Positions 44,107-54,089 of a stretch of DNA of 64,000 bases are shown here, in pieces (within the stretch, counting starts at the first letter, position 1; each line of letters opens with the position of its first letter). A program made the position numbers and the translations under genes. The notes beneath the pieces were generated by a model, which was not told where the DNA came from, did not search any database, and saw only the letters and a list, made by a program, of their open reading frames with translations. The stretch lies in the NCBI GenBank assembly GCA_001636495.1, contig KV440964.1:2372666-2436665 (forward strand). The letters are read 5' to 3'. The DNA comes from Sutcliffiella horikoshii. GTDB taxonomy: Bacteria > Bacillota > Bacilli > Bacillales > Bacillaceae_I.

Positions 44107-45187
44107 GTGGAAAGAGGTAGGCATTCAGACCCCTTCAAAAGAATATCCCGTATTTTTGGGTAAAGGGACCGTTGAGCAGCTCCCAAACCTCCTGCGTTCT
44201 TTTGAAAACACTCCAACAAAAGTGTTGATTGTGACAGACGATTGTGTGGCAAAACTTTATCTGGCAAAAGTGAAATCAAGTTTGGAGCAACAATCCTTTA
44301 CCGTTCACTCGTTTGAACTTCCAAACGGTGAAGGTGCGAAGTCGTTTGAGAACTATTATGCCATTCAGACTTTTGCGTTAGAGAATGGGTTGGACCGTCG
44401 TTCTGCTATCATTGCCCTTGGTGGTGGAGTGGTTGGGGATATTGCAGGGTTTGTTGCATCAACATACATGAGGGGCATAAAATTCATTCAGATTCCAACC
44501 ACGCTTCTTGCCCATGACAGTGCAGTGGGTGGAAAGGTGGCCATTAATCATTCTTTAGGGAAAAATATGATTGGCTCCTTTTATCAACCCGAAGCCGTCA
44601 TCTATGATGTGGACTTCCTCAAGAGCTTGCCTGAAAAAGAAATGCGTTCAGGCTTTGCGGAAGTGGTGAAGCATTCCCTCATATGGGACAAAGATTTTTA
44701 TCATTGGATTAAGGGAAGTATCAACAATATAAACGACTTGACAGAGGATAGGCTTCTTGTTTGCCTGGAAAATGGAATCAAAATTAAGGCGGAGGTCGTT
44801 TCAAGTGATGAGAAAGAAACGGGTCTTCGCGCCATTTTGAACTTTGGTCACACGCTTGGACATGCCCTTGAGGCTGCATATGGGTATGGCAAGATGACAC
44901 ATGGTGACGCAGTGGCGCTCGGCATGCTTTTTGCCACAAGGTTGAGCGAAAAACTGAATCCAGATTTGCTTTTGGCAGACGAGCTGAAAGCGGCCTGGGA
45001 GCATTACGGTTTTCCAACCCAAATTCAGCCATCGGTAACTCCGGAGAATCTTCTAGGTTGGATGAAAAAGGACAAAAAAACACAGGACAATCATATACAT
45101 ATGGTATTGATCCGTTCAGTCGGAAACGTGGAACTGCACTCGGTGTCTGATGAGCTAATATTAGAAACATTGAAGGAGTTCTATTGA
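44090..45187 (+). CDS. aroB: 3-dehydroquinate synthase
   Basis: Converts DAHP to 3-dehydroquinate with NAD+ and a divalent metal. The 365 residues have the NAD-binding region ([20 protein letters not shown], about 95), the [20 protein letters not shown] block, and metal ligands in [10 protein letters not shown] and [11 protein letters not shown]. The ATG at 44090 lies inside the end of aroC with AAAGGA nine bases upstream; the longer frame from 44069 has no SD. Coupled translation with aroC is likely. Confidence 0.96.
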   Translation: MPQNSKWKEVGIQTPSKEYPVFLGKGTVEQLPNLLRSFENTPTKVLIVTDDCVAKLYLAKVKSSLEQQSFTVHSFELPNGEGAKSFENYYAIQTFALENGLDRRSAIIALGGGVVGDIAGFVASTYMRGIKFIQIPTTLLAHDSAVGGKVAINHSLGKNMIGSFYQPEAVIYDVDFLKSLPEKEMRSGFAEVVKHSLIWDKDFYHWIKGSINNINDLTEDRLLVCLENGIKIKAEVVSSDEKETGLRAILNFGHTLGHALEAAYGYGKMTHGDAVALGMLFATRLSEKLNPDLLLADELKAAWEHYGFPTQIQPSVTPENLLGWMKKDKKTQDNHIHMVLIRSVGNVELHSVSDELILETLKEFY

Positions 45188-45220
45188 AATGTTGGAATTA
45201 ACACGCGAAGGGGGAATTCG

Positions 45221-45601
45221 GTGATCAGAGGTGTAAGAGGCGCCACAACCATACTGGAGAATTCGGAACAAGAGATAATTGGAAAAACCGAGGAATTGTT
45301 ACGGTCCATGATCAAGGCGAACAACATAGTGGCAGAAGATGTTGCACAAGTATTGATATCTGTTACCGCAGATATAACGGCATGCTTCCCGGCCAAAGCG
45401 CTTCGCAGCTTGGAAGGGTGGGATTATGTGCCTGTAATGTGCACAAAAGAAATAGCAGTACCAAACTCCCTACCTTCCTGTATCAGGGTTATGATGACCG
45501 TGAATACGGAAATAGCACAGCGCGACATCCAGCATATCTATTTGCATGAGGCGGTGAACCTGCGACCTGATCTTGCAAAAACATTAACGGTTGACAATTA
45601 G
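45221..45601 (+). CDS. aroH: Chorismate mutase (AroH type)
   Basis: Rearranges chorismate to prephenate; a monofunctional trimeric enzyme of the AroH class. The 126 residues MIRGVRGATTILENSEQEII keep the active-site Arg7 and Glu78-type residues (RGVRGAT; VPVMCTKEIAVPNSLPSCIR with Cys and Arg90-type residues). The start is GTG with GAAGGGGGA. Its 3' end contains the -35 box of the trp promoter. Confidence 0.95.
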   Translation: MIRGVRGATTILENSEQEIIGKTEELLRSMIKANNIVAEDVAQVLISVTADITACFPAKALRSLEGWDYVPVMCTKEIAVPNSLPSCIRVMMTVNTEIAQRDIQHIYLHEAVNLRPDLAKTLTVDN

Positions 45602-45620
45602 GAATCTTCTATCATATAGT
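45591..45620 (+). promoter_or_regulatory. trp operon promoter
   Basis: TTGACA (45591-45596), 18 bp, TATAGT (45615-45620). The -35 box lies in the last codons of aroH, as in the B. subtilis supraoperon. A small GGCT/AGCC hairpin at 45672-45683 would be in the 5' part of the leader RNA. Confidence 0.8.
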
Positions 45621-45707
45621 ACTTACAAGCAATAAAACAGTTTAGAGTTTAGTTTAGAGAATCAAGTTGAGGGCTAAAGAGCCAAAATAGCAATAGTGAA
45701 TTTTTAC

Positions 45708-45761
45708 GAGTCGAGTTGAGAAGAGAATAGCTGAGAATGAGTTGAGATTAGCTGAGGTTAG
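45708..45761 (+). promoter_or_regulatory. TRAP-binding site in the trp leader: eleven GAG/TAG triplets
   Basis: Eleven triplets (GAG except three TAG) are separated by two or three bases: GAGTCGAGTTGAGAAGAG opens the series and GCTGAGGTTAG closes it. Eleven equals the number of TRAP subunits. With tryptophan-bound TRAP the RNA would be wrapped, leaving the downstream terminator free to form. mtrB is at 37522. Confidence 0.95.
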
Positions 45762-45779
45762 AATGTATGTCTATAAATC

Positions 45780-45818
45780 TACCCAAAGACTATCCTCTGT
45801 CTTTGGGTTTTTGTTTTT
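45780..45818 (+). terminator. trp leader attenuator terminator
   Basis: ACCCAAAGAC/GTCTTTGGGT perfect 10-bp stem, eight-base loop, then TTTTTGTTTTT. It lies 19 bp after the last TRAP triplet and 65 bp before trpE. Confidence 0.94.
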
Positions 45819-45882
45819 CCCCCATTCTGTAACACCTCGTTACAAGCTCATTCTCCATTTGGTGAAAATGGAGGAGATCAAC

Positions 45883-47397
45883 ATGCAACAGTTTGCGAAG
45901 TTTTTGCATGCAAGCAAACAATACAAGACCATTCCCATTATCGAAAGTTTTTTTGAAGACACATTAACACCTGTATCCATTTTTCAGGCATTAAGAAAAG
46001 AAGCGGTCTATCTTTTGGAAAGTAAAGAGCCGAATTCAGCATGGGCGAGATATTCCTTTATCGGATTGAATCCATTCTGGAAAATATCGGCCAAAGATAC
46101 CACCATTTCACTACAGGAAGAAAAGACCAACAAAACGCTCTACCAATCCAAACAGTTGAATCAGGTCATTCAAAAAGCCAATGAAATGTTACAGGTAAAG
46201 CATCTGGAGAAAAAGATCGGATTTACAGGAGGGGTGGTTGGCTATTTAAGCTATGATTTCATTCCGACAATAGAGAAGGTTCCTATGCACCCCTCCTACA
46301 GTGGAGAACATACAGCCAACCTATTGTATTGCGAGGACATAGTGGTTTGTGACCATAAGGAGAATGAATTGCATTTCATTCATTATGTACGACTGGATGG
46401 AACAGAGAATATGGAAGAGAAACGTGAGAAATTTGAACAGGCGAAACAGTCAATTTCCACAAAAGTATTCCAGATTAGGAAACGAGAAGAATTGGATGCG
46501 CTGATTGAAGTCGACGAAAAGAAGCAAGATCTGCCTGTCCATTCTAACTATACGAAAGAGCGATTCATCGAGCACGTGGAAAAAATCAAGAACCTTATCA
46601 AAACTGGAGATATTTTTCAATGTGTGCTGTCACAACGATTCGAGCTGGAATCAAACATAGAGGGATTTGATGTCTATCGTGTATTGCGGAGGCAAAATCC
46701 ATCACCCTATCTATTCTATTTAAAGTATGACGATATGGAGCTGATCGGAAGCTCTCCCGAGAGGCTGATACAGATCGAGGATAAAAAACTTGAAATCCAT
46801 CCCATTGCCGGTACAAGGAAGAGAGGCAAAACGGAGCAGGAAGACCAAGAATTGGCTGAGGATCTGATGCAGGATGAAAAGGAACAGGCGGAGCACTACA
46901 TGCTTGTAGACCTGGCAAGAAATGATTTGGGAAGGGTGGCCACTTACGGTTCCGTACACACTCCGGTCATAAAAGAGCTTGTTTATTTTTCTAGAGTCAT
47001 GCATCTGATTTCCATTGTAAAAGGGGAACTATCCCCGAACTTCACACCTGTGGATGCCTTGCTTGCTGCATTCCCTGCCGGTACGGTTTCAGGGGCACCA
47101 AAGGTAAGGGCGATGCAGATCCTGCAGGAGCTAGAGCCGACCGTTCGAAATACGTACGCCGGGGCCATCTGTTATATCGGGTTTGATGGCAATATTGATT
47201 CCTGCATCACTATCCGAACTATCCAAAAACGTGGAAATTCCTTCTTTGTTCAAGCAGGGGCAGGTGTGGTGGCTGATTCCGTCCCAGAGCTAGAGTATAA
47301 GGAAACGATAAATAAAGCGTCCGCCTTGATTGAGACCATTCAAATAGCCAATAAATATTTTGCAAAAAAGACGGGAGGGTCATGCAGTTATGTTTAA
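45883..47397 (+). CDS. trpE: Anthranilate synthase component I
   Basis: Converts chorismate to anthranilate using ammonia or the glutaminase subunit. The 504 residues have an N-terminal regulatory part with the LLESKEPNSAWARYSFIG tryptophan-binding motif (about 47) and a chorismate-binding domain ending in IHPIAGTRKRG, AEHYMLVDLARNDLG, and AGAGVVADSVPELEY. The ATG at 45883 follows ATGGAGGAG; the frame upstream runs through the attenuator and is not coding. No trpG follows; in Bacillus the glutaminase (pabA/trpG) lies elsewhere. Overlaps trpD by 8 bp. Confidence 0.96.
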   Translation: MQQFAKFLHASKQYKTIPIIESFFEDTLTPVSIFQALRKEAVYLLESKEPNSAWARYSFIGLNPFWKISAKDTTISLQEEKTNKTLYQSKQLNQVIQKANEMLQVKHLEKKIGFTGGVVGYLSYDFIPTIEKVPMHPSYSGEHTANLLYCEDIVVCDHKENELHFIHYVRLDGTENMEEKREKFEQAKQSISTKVFQIRKREELDALIEVDEKKQDLPVHSNYTKERFIEHVEKIKNLIKTGDIFQCVLSQRFELESNIEGFDVYRVLRRQNPSPYLFYLKYDDMELIGSSPERLIQIEDKKLEIHPIAGTRKRGKTEQEDQELAEDLMQDEKEQAEHYMLVDLARNDLGRVATYGSVHTPVIKELVYFSRVMHLISIVKGELSPNFTPVDALLAAFPAGTVSGAPKVRAMQILQELEPTVRNTYAGAICYIGFDGNIDSCITIRTIQKRGNSFFVQAGAGVVADSVPELEYKETINKASALIETIQIANKYFAKKTGGSCSYV

Positions 47398-48415
47398 AGC
47401 CTATTTAACAAAGTTGATTGATGGAGCCCACCTTTCAGCGGAAGAAGCAGAAAAAGCAATGGACCTAATGATGAATGGACAGGTGACCTCTAGTCAAATT
47501 GCAAGCTTTATTTCCATTTTGAGGTTCAGGGGCGAGACGTCTGATGAGATGCTTGGGTTCACAAAAGCGATGCGAGGACATATGAAACCGATAACTTATG
47601 AACATCCTCATCTAATAGATACATGTGGAACAGGAGGAGATGGAGCCTCCACTTTTAATATTTCCACTGCTTCTGCAATAGTCGCTGCAAGCGGAGGAGC
47701 AAAAGTCGCCAAACACGGAAATCGGGCGGTATCTTCTTCAAGTGGTAGTGCAGATGTGTTGGAACAACTGCACCTTCCTGTCCAGCAAACCTTGGAAGAA
47801 GCAACAGAAAACCTTCAAAGTAAAGGAATGAGCTTCCTGTTTGCCCCAATATACCATGAGGCAATGAAGCATGCGGTTGCCCCGAGGAAGGAAATCGGAT
47901 TCAGGACCATCTTCAATCTTCTCGGGCCACTTGCCAATCCTGTTCGTTGCAAGAAGCAGGTGATAGGTGTTTTTTCATCGGATTATGCATTTAAAATGGC
48001 AGAAGTACTAAATGAACTTGGATCAGAGCATGTACTGATTGTATCGGGATATGATGGGTTGGATGAAATAACCATCACTGGAAAAACACATGTAGTGGAG
48101 GTGAAGAAGGGGATGATAACCTCCTACACCATCGCTCCAGAGGACTTCGGATTGGAAAGTGGTGGGTTGGAAGACATTCAAGTATCCAACAGTATACAGA
48201 GTGCTCAACTGATTAAGCAGATTTTTCAAAACAGAGCTACTGGAAGCGCGAAAAATATTGTCTGCTTGAATGCAGGTGCTGCGCTTTATGTTTCGGGAAT
48301 TGCGGATACGATTTATAAAGGGGTAGAGCTTGCCACGCAATTGATAGAAACCAACAAGCCATATGAGCTTTTGCAGCTAATGAAGAAAGTGGGGATGAGT
48401 GAACATGTTAACTAA
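47390..48415 (+). CDS. trpD: Anthranilate phosphoribosyltransferase
   Basis: Transfers phosphoribosyl from PRPP to anthranilate. The 341 residues show the KAMRGHMKPI segment (about 64), the PRPP-binding DTCGTGGDGASTFNIST (about 80), GNRAVSSSSGSADVLE, and RTIFNLLGPLANP. The ATG at 47390 overlaps trpE and has GGGAGGG upstream. Overlaps trpC by 11 bp. Confidence 0.96.
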   Translation: MFKAYLTKLIDGAHLSAEEAEKAMDLMMNGQVTSSQIASFISILRFRGETSDEMLGFTKAMRGHMKPITYEHPHLIDTCGTGGDGASTFNISTASAIVAASGGAKVAKHGNRAVSSSSGSADVLEQLHLPVQQTLEEATENLQSKGMSFLFAPIYHEAMKHAVAPRKEIGFRTIFNLLGPLANPVRCKKQVIGVFSSDYAFKMAEVLNELGSEHVLIVSGYDGLDEITITGKTHVVEVKKGMITSYTIAPEDFGLESGGLEDIQVSNSIQSAQLIKQIFQNRATGSAKNIVCLNAGAALYVSGIADTIYKGVELATQLIETNKPYELLQLMKKVGMSEHVN

Positions 48416-49169
48416 AATTGTCGAAACAAAAAAGGTGGAAGTGGCTAATCTAACGCTTCCTCCCCAAAAACAGGTGCAACACTATTCCTTTTATGAAGCA
48501 CTGGCCACCCCGAAACGTCCATTGGGTGTCATAGCGGAAATGAAAAAGGCCTCCCCGTCCAAAGGGATTTTGAAAGAAAGCTTTGCCCCCATTGATATCG
48601 GAGCGGAATACGAAAGGGTTGGAGTGGATGCTATCTCGGTGCTTACAGATCAGACCTACTTCAAGGGATCCAAACATGATTTGATGATGGTGAAGGAGAC
48701 AACAAGCCTACCGGTGCTGAGAAAAGATTTTATCATTGACTCCCTTCAGGTGGAGGAAAGTGCTCGTATTGGTGCAGATGCGATTTTATTAATAGCTGAG
48801 ATTTTGACAGATGAAAAGTTAAAAGAGCTATATAAACAAGCAACCGATTCCGGGTTGGATGTGCTGGTGGAGGTCCATAGTTTAGAGAGGCTCTCCCAAC
48901 TTCTCCAAACGATTGTGCCTAAGATAATCGGAGTGAATAACCGGAACCTTGCAACTTTTGAAACGGATATTCAATCCACCAGGGAACTGGCAGCGCATAT
49001 TCCAAGCTCTTCCTTACTTGTCAGCGAAAGCGGGATTCTTACTGCAGACGACCTTCTTCAAGTAAAGGGCTTTGGTGCGAATGCAGTACTTGTTGGGGAA
49101 GCGTTCATGAGGGATCTTTCCCCGGGTACGGGAGTGAAAAGGCTATTCGGTGAGCTGGAGCATGTCTAG
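48405..49169 (+). CDS. trpC: Indole-3-glycerol phosphate synthase
   Basis: Ring closure of CdRP to indole-3-glycerol phosphate. A (beta/alpha)8 barrel of 254 residues with the catalytic Lys in VIAEMKKASPSKG (about 50), LTDQTYFKGS, VLRKDFIID, and the phosphate-site VSESGI near the end. The ATG at 48405 lies inside the end of trpD. Ends 8 bp into trpF. Confidence 0.96.
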   Translation: MLTKIVETKKVEVANLTLPPQKQVQHYSFYEALATPKRPLGVIAEMKKASPSKGILKESFAPIDIGAEYERVGVDAISVLTDQTYFKGSKHDLMMVKETTSLPVLRKDFIIDSLQVEESARIGADAILLIAEILTDEKLKELYKQATDSGLDVLVEVHSLERLSQLLQTIVPKIIGVNNRNLATFETDIQSTRELAAHIPSSSLLVSESGILTADDLLQVKGFGANAVLVGEAFMRDLSPGTGVKRLFGELEHV

Positions 49170-49827
49170 GACGAAAATAAAATTCTGCGGCAATAAGAGC
49201 TTGCAAGACTATGAGACCACAATAGCATCAGGTGTGGACTATATAGGCTTTGTTTTTGCAGAGAGCAAGCGTCAGGTTAAACCTGAGCAGGTGGAAAAAT
49301 GGATTAGGCATACTTCACCTGGAAATAAGCGTCTCGTTGGCATTTTCGTCAACCAATCCAAGGAGGAAATCATGCATGCCGTTCAAACCGTTCCACTTGA
49401 TATCGTCCAATGTCATGGAGAGGAAAGCCCTGAATTTATTAGAGATCTGAAGGCAGAGTGTGATGCAGAGATATGGAAGGTGATGCATCACGAGAATGAA
49501 ACAAGCGTAGGTAAAATGGAAGGCTTTATGGGCCTGATTGATGGCTTTGTGATTGATAGAAAACACGGAAATCAATACGGAGGAACAGGGACAAGATTTG
49601 ATTGGGCGCATATTCCGCTTTACTCCGATCTGTCTGTTAGGTATGGGATTCCATACTTCATTGCAGGAGGAATTAATGTAGATACTTTGGGGGACCTGTT
49701 GCCATATGCACCACCTGGCATCGATCTCTCTAGTGGAATAGAAGAGAACTTCATTAAAAGTAGAAAAAAAATGAACCTGATAGAAAGTATGGTGATGGAA
49801 CATGACAAACGTGCAAACGCCAGATAG
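49162..49827 (+). CDS. trpF: Phosphoribosylanthranilate isomerase
   Basis: Amadori rearrangement of PRA to CdRP. A barrel of 221 residues with [10 protein letters not shown] (catalytic Cys, about 8), [11 protein letters not shown] (about 30), QCHGEESPE, and the C-terminal phosphate-binding FIAGGI and GIDLSSGIE. The family motif KICG reads KFCG here. The ATG at 49162 has GAGCTGGAG before it. Overlaps trpC and trpB. Confidence 0.93.
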   Translation: MSRTKIKFCGNKSLQDYETTIASGVDYIGFVFAESKRQVKPEQVEKWIRHTSPGNKRLVGIFVNQSKEEIMHAVQTVPLDIVQCHGEESPEFIRDLKAECDAEIWKVMHHENETSVGKMEGFMGLIDGFVIDRKHGNQYGGTGTRFDWAHIPLYSDLSVRYGIPYFIAGGINVDTLGDLLPYAPPGIDLSSGIEENFIKSRKKMNLIESMVMEHDKRANAR

Positions 49828-51001
49828 TTTCGGAAGATATGGCGAATTTGGGGGAAAGTATGTACCTGAAACATTGATGCTCCCTTTGGAAGAGCTTGAG
49901 CAAGGCTTACAGGAAGCCATGAAGGATCCAGGCTTTCTAGAAGACTATCATTACTATTTGAAGGAGTATTCTGGCAGGCCAACTGCCATGACATATGCGG
50001 AGAAGCTTACAGACCGTATTGGCGGTGCGAAAATTTATCTAAAAAGAGAGGACCTTAATCATACAGGTGCTCATAAAATAAATAATGCTATCGGGCAAGC
50101 ATTGCTTGCCAAACGGTTGGGGAAAAAGAAAATCATTGCAGAAACTGGAGCGGGGCAGCATGGAGTGGCGGCCGCAACGGTTGCCGCAAAATTCGGACTG
50201 GAATGCAAGGTGTTCATGGGAGAAGAGGATATTGAGCGGCAAGCACTCAATGTATTTCGGATGAAGCTTCTTGGAGCGGAAGTCGTGCCAGCTACAAGCG
50301 GTAATAAAACATTGAAAGATGCGACCAATGAGGCCATCCGGTATTGGGTGCAACACTGTGAAGACCATTTCTATATGATTGGTTCTGTTGTCGGGCCCCA
50401 TCCTTACCCGTACATGGTGCGAGAATTTCAACGTGTGATCGGAGAGGAATCGAAGAGGCAGTTCCAGGAAAGAGAGGGTGGACTGCCTGATACGGTTATT
50501 GCCTGTGTAGGAGGCGGTTCAAATGCCATTGGAATGTTTGCTCCGTTTGTAGAAGATGATGTGAAGCTGATCGGAGTGGAGGCAGCCGGTAAAGGGATTG
50601 ATACACCGCTTCATGCCGCAACGTTGACGAAAGGGACGAAGGGGGTCATTCACGGTTCCCTTACTTATTTGATTCAGGATGAGCATGGACAGATTGTGGA
50701 GCCGTACTCCATCTCTGCAGGTCTGGACTATCCAGGAATTGGTCCGGAGCATGCCTATTTAAAAGATAGCAGAAGAGTTGAATACCAAAGCGTGACGGAT
50801 GAAGAAGCGCTGGAAGCACTTGATATTCTTGCAAAAGAAGAGGGAATCATTCCTGCAATCGAGTCCGCCCATGCGCTAGCAGCTGCTTATAGAGAGGCTG
50901 CAAAAATGCAAAAGTCTGAGACCATCCTTATCTGCCTGTCCGGTCGAGGCGATAAAGATGTGCATACTTTAATGAAGCGAATGGAGGGGACGGAGGAATG
51001 A
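49802..51001 (+). CDS. trpB: Tryptophan synthase beta chain
   Basis: PLP-dependent condensation of indole and serine. The 399 residues have the PLP Lys in [20 protein letters not shown] (about 85), [10 protein letters not shown] (about 114), the phosphate-binding [10 protein letters not shown] (about 236), and the C-terminal LSGRGDKD with the Ser that contacts PLP. The ATG lies 26 bp inside trpF. Ends 4 bp into trpA. Confidence 0.97.
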   Translation: MTNVQTPDSFGRYGEFGGKYVPETLMLPLEELEQGLQEAMKDPGFLEDYHYYLKEYSGRPTAMTYAEKLTDRIGGAKIYLKREDLNHTGAHKINNAIGQALLAKRLGKKKIIAETGAGQHGVAAATVAAKFGLECKVFMGEEDIERQALNVFRMKLLGAEVVPATSGNKTLKDATNEAIRYWVQHCEDHFYMIGSVVGPHPYPYMVREFQRVIGEESKRQFQEREGGLPDTVIACVGGGSNAIGMFAPFVEDDVKLIGVEAAGKGIDTPLHAATLTKGTKGVIHGSLTYLIQDEHGQIVEPYSISAGLDYPGIGPEHAYLKDSRRVEYQSVTDEEALEALDILAKEEGIIPAIESAHALAAAYREAAKMQKSETILICLSGRGDKDVHTLMKRMEGTEE

Positions 51002-51804
51002 CAACGTATCTTGAGAGATTACCGCAGCATGACAAACTTTTTATTCCGTTTATCATGTCAGGAGACCCTACACCAGAACTGACGATTAAGCTAGCACTCT
51101 TACTAGAGGAAGCGGGTGCATCCGTGCTGGAGCTAGGTGTGCCATACTCGGACCCCCTTGCAGATGGACCGGTCATCCAACGTGCCTCCAAACGGGCTCT
51201 GGCACATAAAATGACCATTACTGGCACCATGAAACTGGCAGGGGAAATGAGAAGAAGAGGACTGAAAATTCCGATCATCCTCTTTACGTACTATAATCCT
51301 GTGTTACAATTAGGGGAAGAGTCCTTTTTCGCTTTAGCGAAAGAAAATCAGGTGGATGGACTTCTCGTCCCTGATCTTCCATTTGAAGAAAGCGGACGAA
51401 TACGGGAGAAATGTAGCGAACATGCTATAACATATATTTCATTGGTTGCTCCGACCTCCAAAAAGCGGATGAACACCATTACGGAGCATGCACAAGGATT
51501 TCTTTACTGTATCTCCTCGCTTGGAGTGACTGGAGTTCGCAAGGAATTTTCAAAAGAGTTATATTCTTTTCTTGAAGAAGTCAAACAAAAAAGTAAAGTT
51601 CCCACTGCAGTAGGATTTGGAATTTCAGAGAGTGATCACATAAAGACCTTAAAGCCGTATTGTGATGGTTTCGTGGTAGGAAGTGCACTCATTAAAATGA
51701 TAGAAAAACGAGAAAAACTGTTTAAAGTTGATGAAGAAAATACCTTAAAGGAATTAAAACAAGAAATAGAGGAGCTTATTTCTCCACTTTTAGCAGAAAG
51801 GTGA
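50998..51804 (+). CDS. trpA: Tryptophan synthase alpha chain
   Basis: Cleaves indole-3-glycerol phosphate to indole, channelled to TrpB. The 268 residues have the catalytic Glu in [16 protein letters not shown] (about 42), the catalytic Asp in the [12 protein letters not shown] loop (about 120), and [10 protein letters not shown] near the phosphate site. The ATG overlaps the trpB stop (ATGA). Confidence 0.96.
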   Translation: MTTYLERLPQHDKLFIPFIMSGDPTPELTIKLALLLEEAGASVLELGVPYSDPLADGPVIQRASKRALAHKMTITGTMKLAGEMRRRGLKIPIILFTYYNPVLQLGEESFFALAKENQVDGLLVPDLPFEESGRIREKCSEHAITYISLVAPTSKKRMNTITEHAQGFLYCISSLGVTGVRKEFSKELYSFLEEVKQKSKVPTAVGFGISESDHIKTLKPYCDGFVVGSALIKMIEKREKLFKVDEENTLKELKQEIEELISPLLAER

Positions 51805-51813
51805 TTGTCGACA

Positions 51814-52908
51814 ATGGATGTAAAAAAACAACTGCTTAACCTGACACCATATCAGCCAGGTAAAACGATGGATGAAGTGAAAAGGGAGTTAGGCTTAGAG
51901 AAAATAGTCAAACTTGCTTCCAATGAGAACCCTTATGGTTGCTCTCCTAGTGTAAAACAGGCGCTAGTAGAACAACTTGGAAAGGCTGCCACTTATCCGG
52001 ATGGATACGCAAGAGAACTGAGAGAAACGCTTGCTTCTCATTCCGGCGTAAGCGAAAAGGAGCTCATTTTTGGTAATGGTTCCGATGAAATCATCCAGAT
52101 TCTATGCCGTGCTATGTTGGAGCCAGGGAAGAATACGGTGATGCCCACCCCTTCATTCCCCCAATATAAGCACAATGCCATCATTGAAGGTGCCGAAATC
52201 AGGGAGGTTCCCCTGGAGGATGGATATCACCAGCTAGATGAAATGCTAAGGTCAATCGATGAGAATACAGCGATTGTGTGGTTGTGCAGCCCTAACAATC
52301 CGACAGGAACCTATATTAAAGAAGAACTATTGCTTTCATTCCTTGAAAAAGTACCTAGTAGTACGCTTGTTGTAGTTGATGAAGCGTATAAGGAATATGT
52401 AACCGCAGAAGACTACCCAGAAACCGTGAACCTGTTAAAGACTTATCCAAACCTTTTAATTACGCGTACGTTCTCAAAGGCTTACGGGCTTGCGAGCTTC
52501 CGTATCGGCTACGGAATAGCCAATGAAAAACTGATCAGCTTGGTTGAACCGGCAAGAGAGCCTTTTAACACAAGTTCCATGGCTCAAGCTGCTGCTAAAG
52601 TTGCGGTAGGAGATCAGGCATTTATAGAGGAATGCGTATCCAAGAATAAAGAAGGCCTTGAGCAGTATTATTCTTTTTGCCAGGAAATGAAACTTGCCTA
52701 TTACCCATCTGAGGGTAATTTCATCTTGATTGATTTCCAGACAGATGCCGATGTACTGTTTCAGTACCTCATGAAAAAAGGATATATTGTCAGGTCAGGT
52801 AAGGCTTTGGGCTTTCCGACATGTCTCCGCATTACAGTAGGGACTCGGGAACAAAATGCAGAAATCATTTCCTTCTTGAAGGAATATAAAATGAAGCAAG
52901 CCATCTAA
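51814..52908 (+). CDS. hisC: Histidinol-phosphate/aromatic aminotransferase
   Basis: PLP-dependent transaminase used in histidine synthesis and, in Bacillus, in phenylalanine/tyrosine synthesis, which explains its place in the trp supraoperon. The 364 residues have [10 protein letters not shown] (about 33), [17 protein letters not shown] (about 155), and the PLP Lys in [12 protein letters not shown] (about 215). The ATG at 51814 is preferred because GAAAGGTGA lies just upstream; the TTG at 51805 is directly after the trpA stop. Confidence 0.94.
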   Translation: MDVKKQLLNLTPYQPGKTMDEVKRELGLEKIVKLASNENPYGCSPSVKQALVEQLGKAATYPDGYARELRETLASHSGVSEKELIFGNGSDEIIQILCRAMLEPGKNTVMPTPSFPQYKHNAIIEGAEIREVPLEDGYHQLDEMLRSIDENTAIVWLCSPNNPTGTYIKEELLLSFLEKVPSSTLVVVDEAYKEYVTAEDYPETVNLLKTYPNLLITRTFSKAYGLASFRIGYGIANEKLISLVEPAREPFNTSSMAQAAAKVAVGDQAFIEECVSKNKEGLEQYYSFCQEMKLAYYPSEGNFILIDFQTDADVLFQYLMKKGYIVRSGKALGFPTCLRITVGTREQNAEIISFLKEYKMKQAI

Positions 52909-52930
52909 TAGAGAGGAGATATCCTCTCTA
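52909..52930. other. Perfect 9-bp hairpin between hisC and tyrA
   Basis: TAGAGAGGA-gata-TCCTCTCTA followed by TTTAC. The T-run is short, so it may only slow polymerase or protect the upstream mRNA end. Confidence 0.7.
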
Positions 52931-52960
52931 TTTACATATAGACATCAGGCGGTGAAGCGA

Positions 52961-54073
52961 ATGAAGGGGAAAGTGATGATAATCGGGCTTGGGCTGATCG
53001 GCGGTTCCATAGCCCTTGCAATTAAAAAAGAGCATCCACTAGCACAGATAGTGGGATTTGATATCAATGAACAGCAGGCAAAGCTTGCGAAATCTTTGAA
53101 GGTCGTGGATGACTATTGTTCGTCCTATGAAGAGGAAGTGGCCGACGCTGACTTTATTGTCATTTCTGTACCGGTCATGCAGGCCAACGAAGTGTTAAAG
53201 CTTTTAAGTAGAATTGATTTTGTAAAACCACAGGTGCTCATTACGGACGTAGGAAGCACGAAAGGGAGTATCACATCACTTGCTGCTACTCTTTTTCCTC
53301 AGAAAAATGTTACCTTTATTGGAGGGCACCCGATGGCAGGCTCCCACAAAAGCGGGGTGATCGCTGCCAGGAGTCATTTGTTTGAAAATGCATTCTATGT
53401 CCTGACTCCATTTGATCAGGACGCGAACCCTAAGGAAATCGCCCTTACAAAAATGTGGCTGGCAGGAACGAAAGCCAACTTTATTACGATGTCTGCTACA
53501 GAGCATGACCTAGCGGCAGGCGTGATCAGTCATTTTCCACATGTAGTGGCTGCCGGGCTAGTCCATCAAGCGGAGGATATGCAAGGGAGCAATCCGTTTG
53601 TTTCAAGACTTGCGGCTGGAGGGTTCCGGGACATAACGAGGATAGCCTCCAGTAATCCAACAATGTGGAAAGACATCCTCATACATAACAAAGAAACCAT
53701 TCTAACGCTCTTAGATCAATGGATGGAGCAAATGACGATGGTAAAAGATAACCTGACACAAAATAATGAAGACTTCTTGCTCGATTTTTTTAGAAAGGCA
53801 AAGGAGTTCCGTGACGGTCTGCCTGTTAAGGCGAAGGGCGCAATTCCTTCTTTTTACGATCTATATGTGGATGTACCGGATTATCCTGGTATCATTTCGG
53901 AAATCACCGGTATCCTCGCCAAAGAAAAAATCAGCATCACCAATATTCGCATCATGGAAACAAGAGAAGAAATCTATGGGGTGCTGAGGTTAAGTTTTCA
54001 ATCCGAAGATGATCGTCAATCTGCAGAGGATTGCTTACGCAAATATACGATGTATGAAACCTATATTGTCTAG
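52961..54073 (+). CDS. tyrA: Prephenate dehydrogenase
   Basis: Oxidative decarboxylation of prephenate to 4-hydroxyphenylpyruvate with NAD+. The 370 residues have GLGLIGGSIALAIKK (about 8), TDVGSTKGSI, GGHPMAGSHKSGV (about 124), the catalytic His in ISHFPHVVAA (about 190), and a C-terminal ACT domain (VDVPDYPGIISEITGILA, about 297) for feedback control. Start taken at ATG 52961; an in-frame GTG lies three codons upstream. Confidence 0.95.
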   Translation: MKGKVMIIGLGLIGGSIALAIKKEHPLAQIVGFDINEQQAKLAKSLKVVDDYCSSYEEEVADADFIVISVPVMQANEVLKLLSRIDFVKPQVLITDVGSTKGSITSLAATLFPQKNVTFIGGHPMAGSHKSGVIAARSHLFENAFYVLTPFDQDANPKEIALTKMWLAGTKANFITMSATEHDLAAGVISHFPHVVAAGLVHQAEDMQGSNPFVSRLAAGGFRDITRIASSNPTMWKDILIHNKETILTLLDQWMEQMTMVKDNLTQNNEDFLLDFFRKAKEFRDGLPVKAKGAIPSFYDLYVDVPDYPGIISEITGILAKEKISITNIRIMETREEIYGVLRLSFQSEDDRQSAEDCLRKYTMYETYIV

Positions 54074-54089
54074 ATAGGAGAGAAGAAAG

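Noticed and set aside
45742-45882. Upstream extension of trpE
   Set aside because: It covers the TRAP site and attenuator; the ATG at 45883 has a strong SD and family-like start.
49315-49920. Minus-strand open frame opposite trpF/trpB (201 codons)
   Set aside because: Shadow of two certain genes; composition is unlike a real protein.
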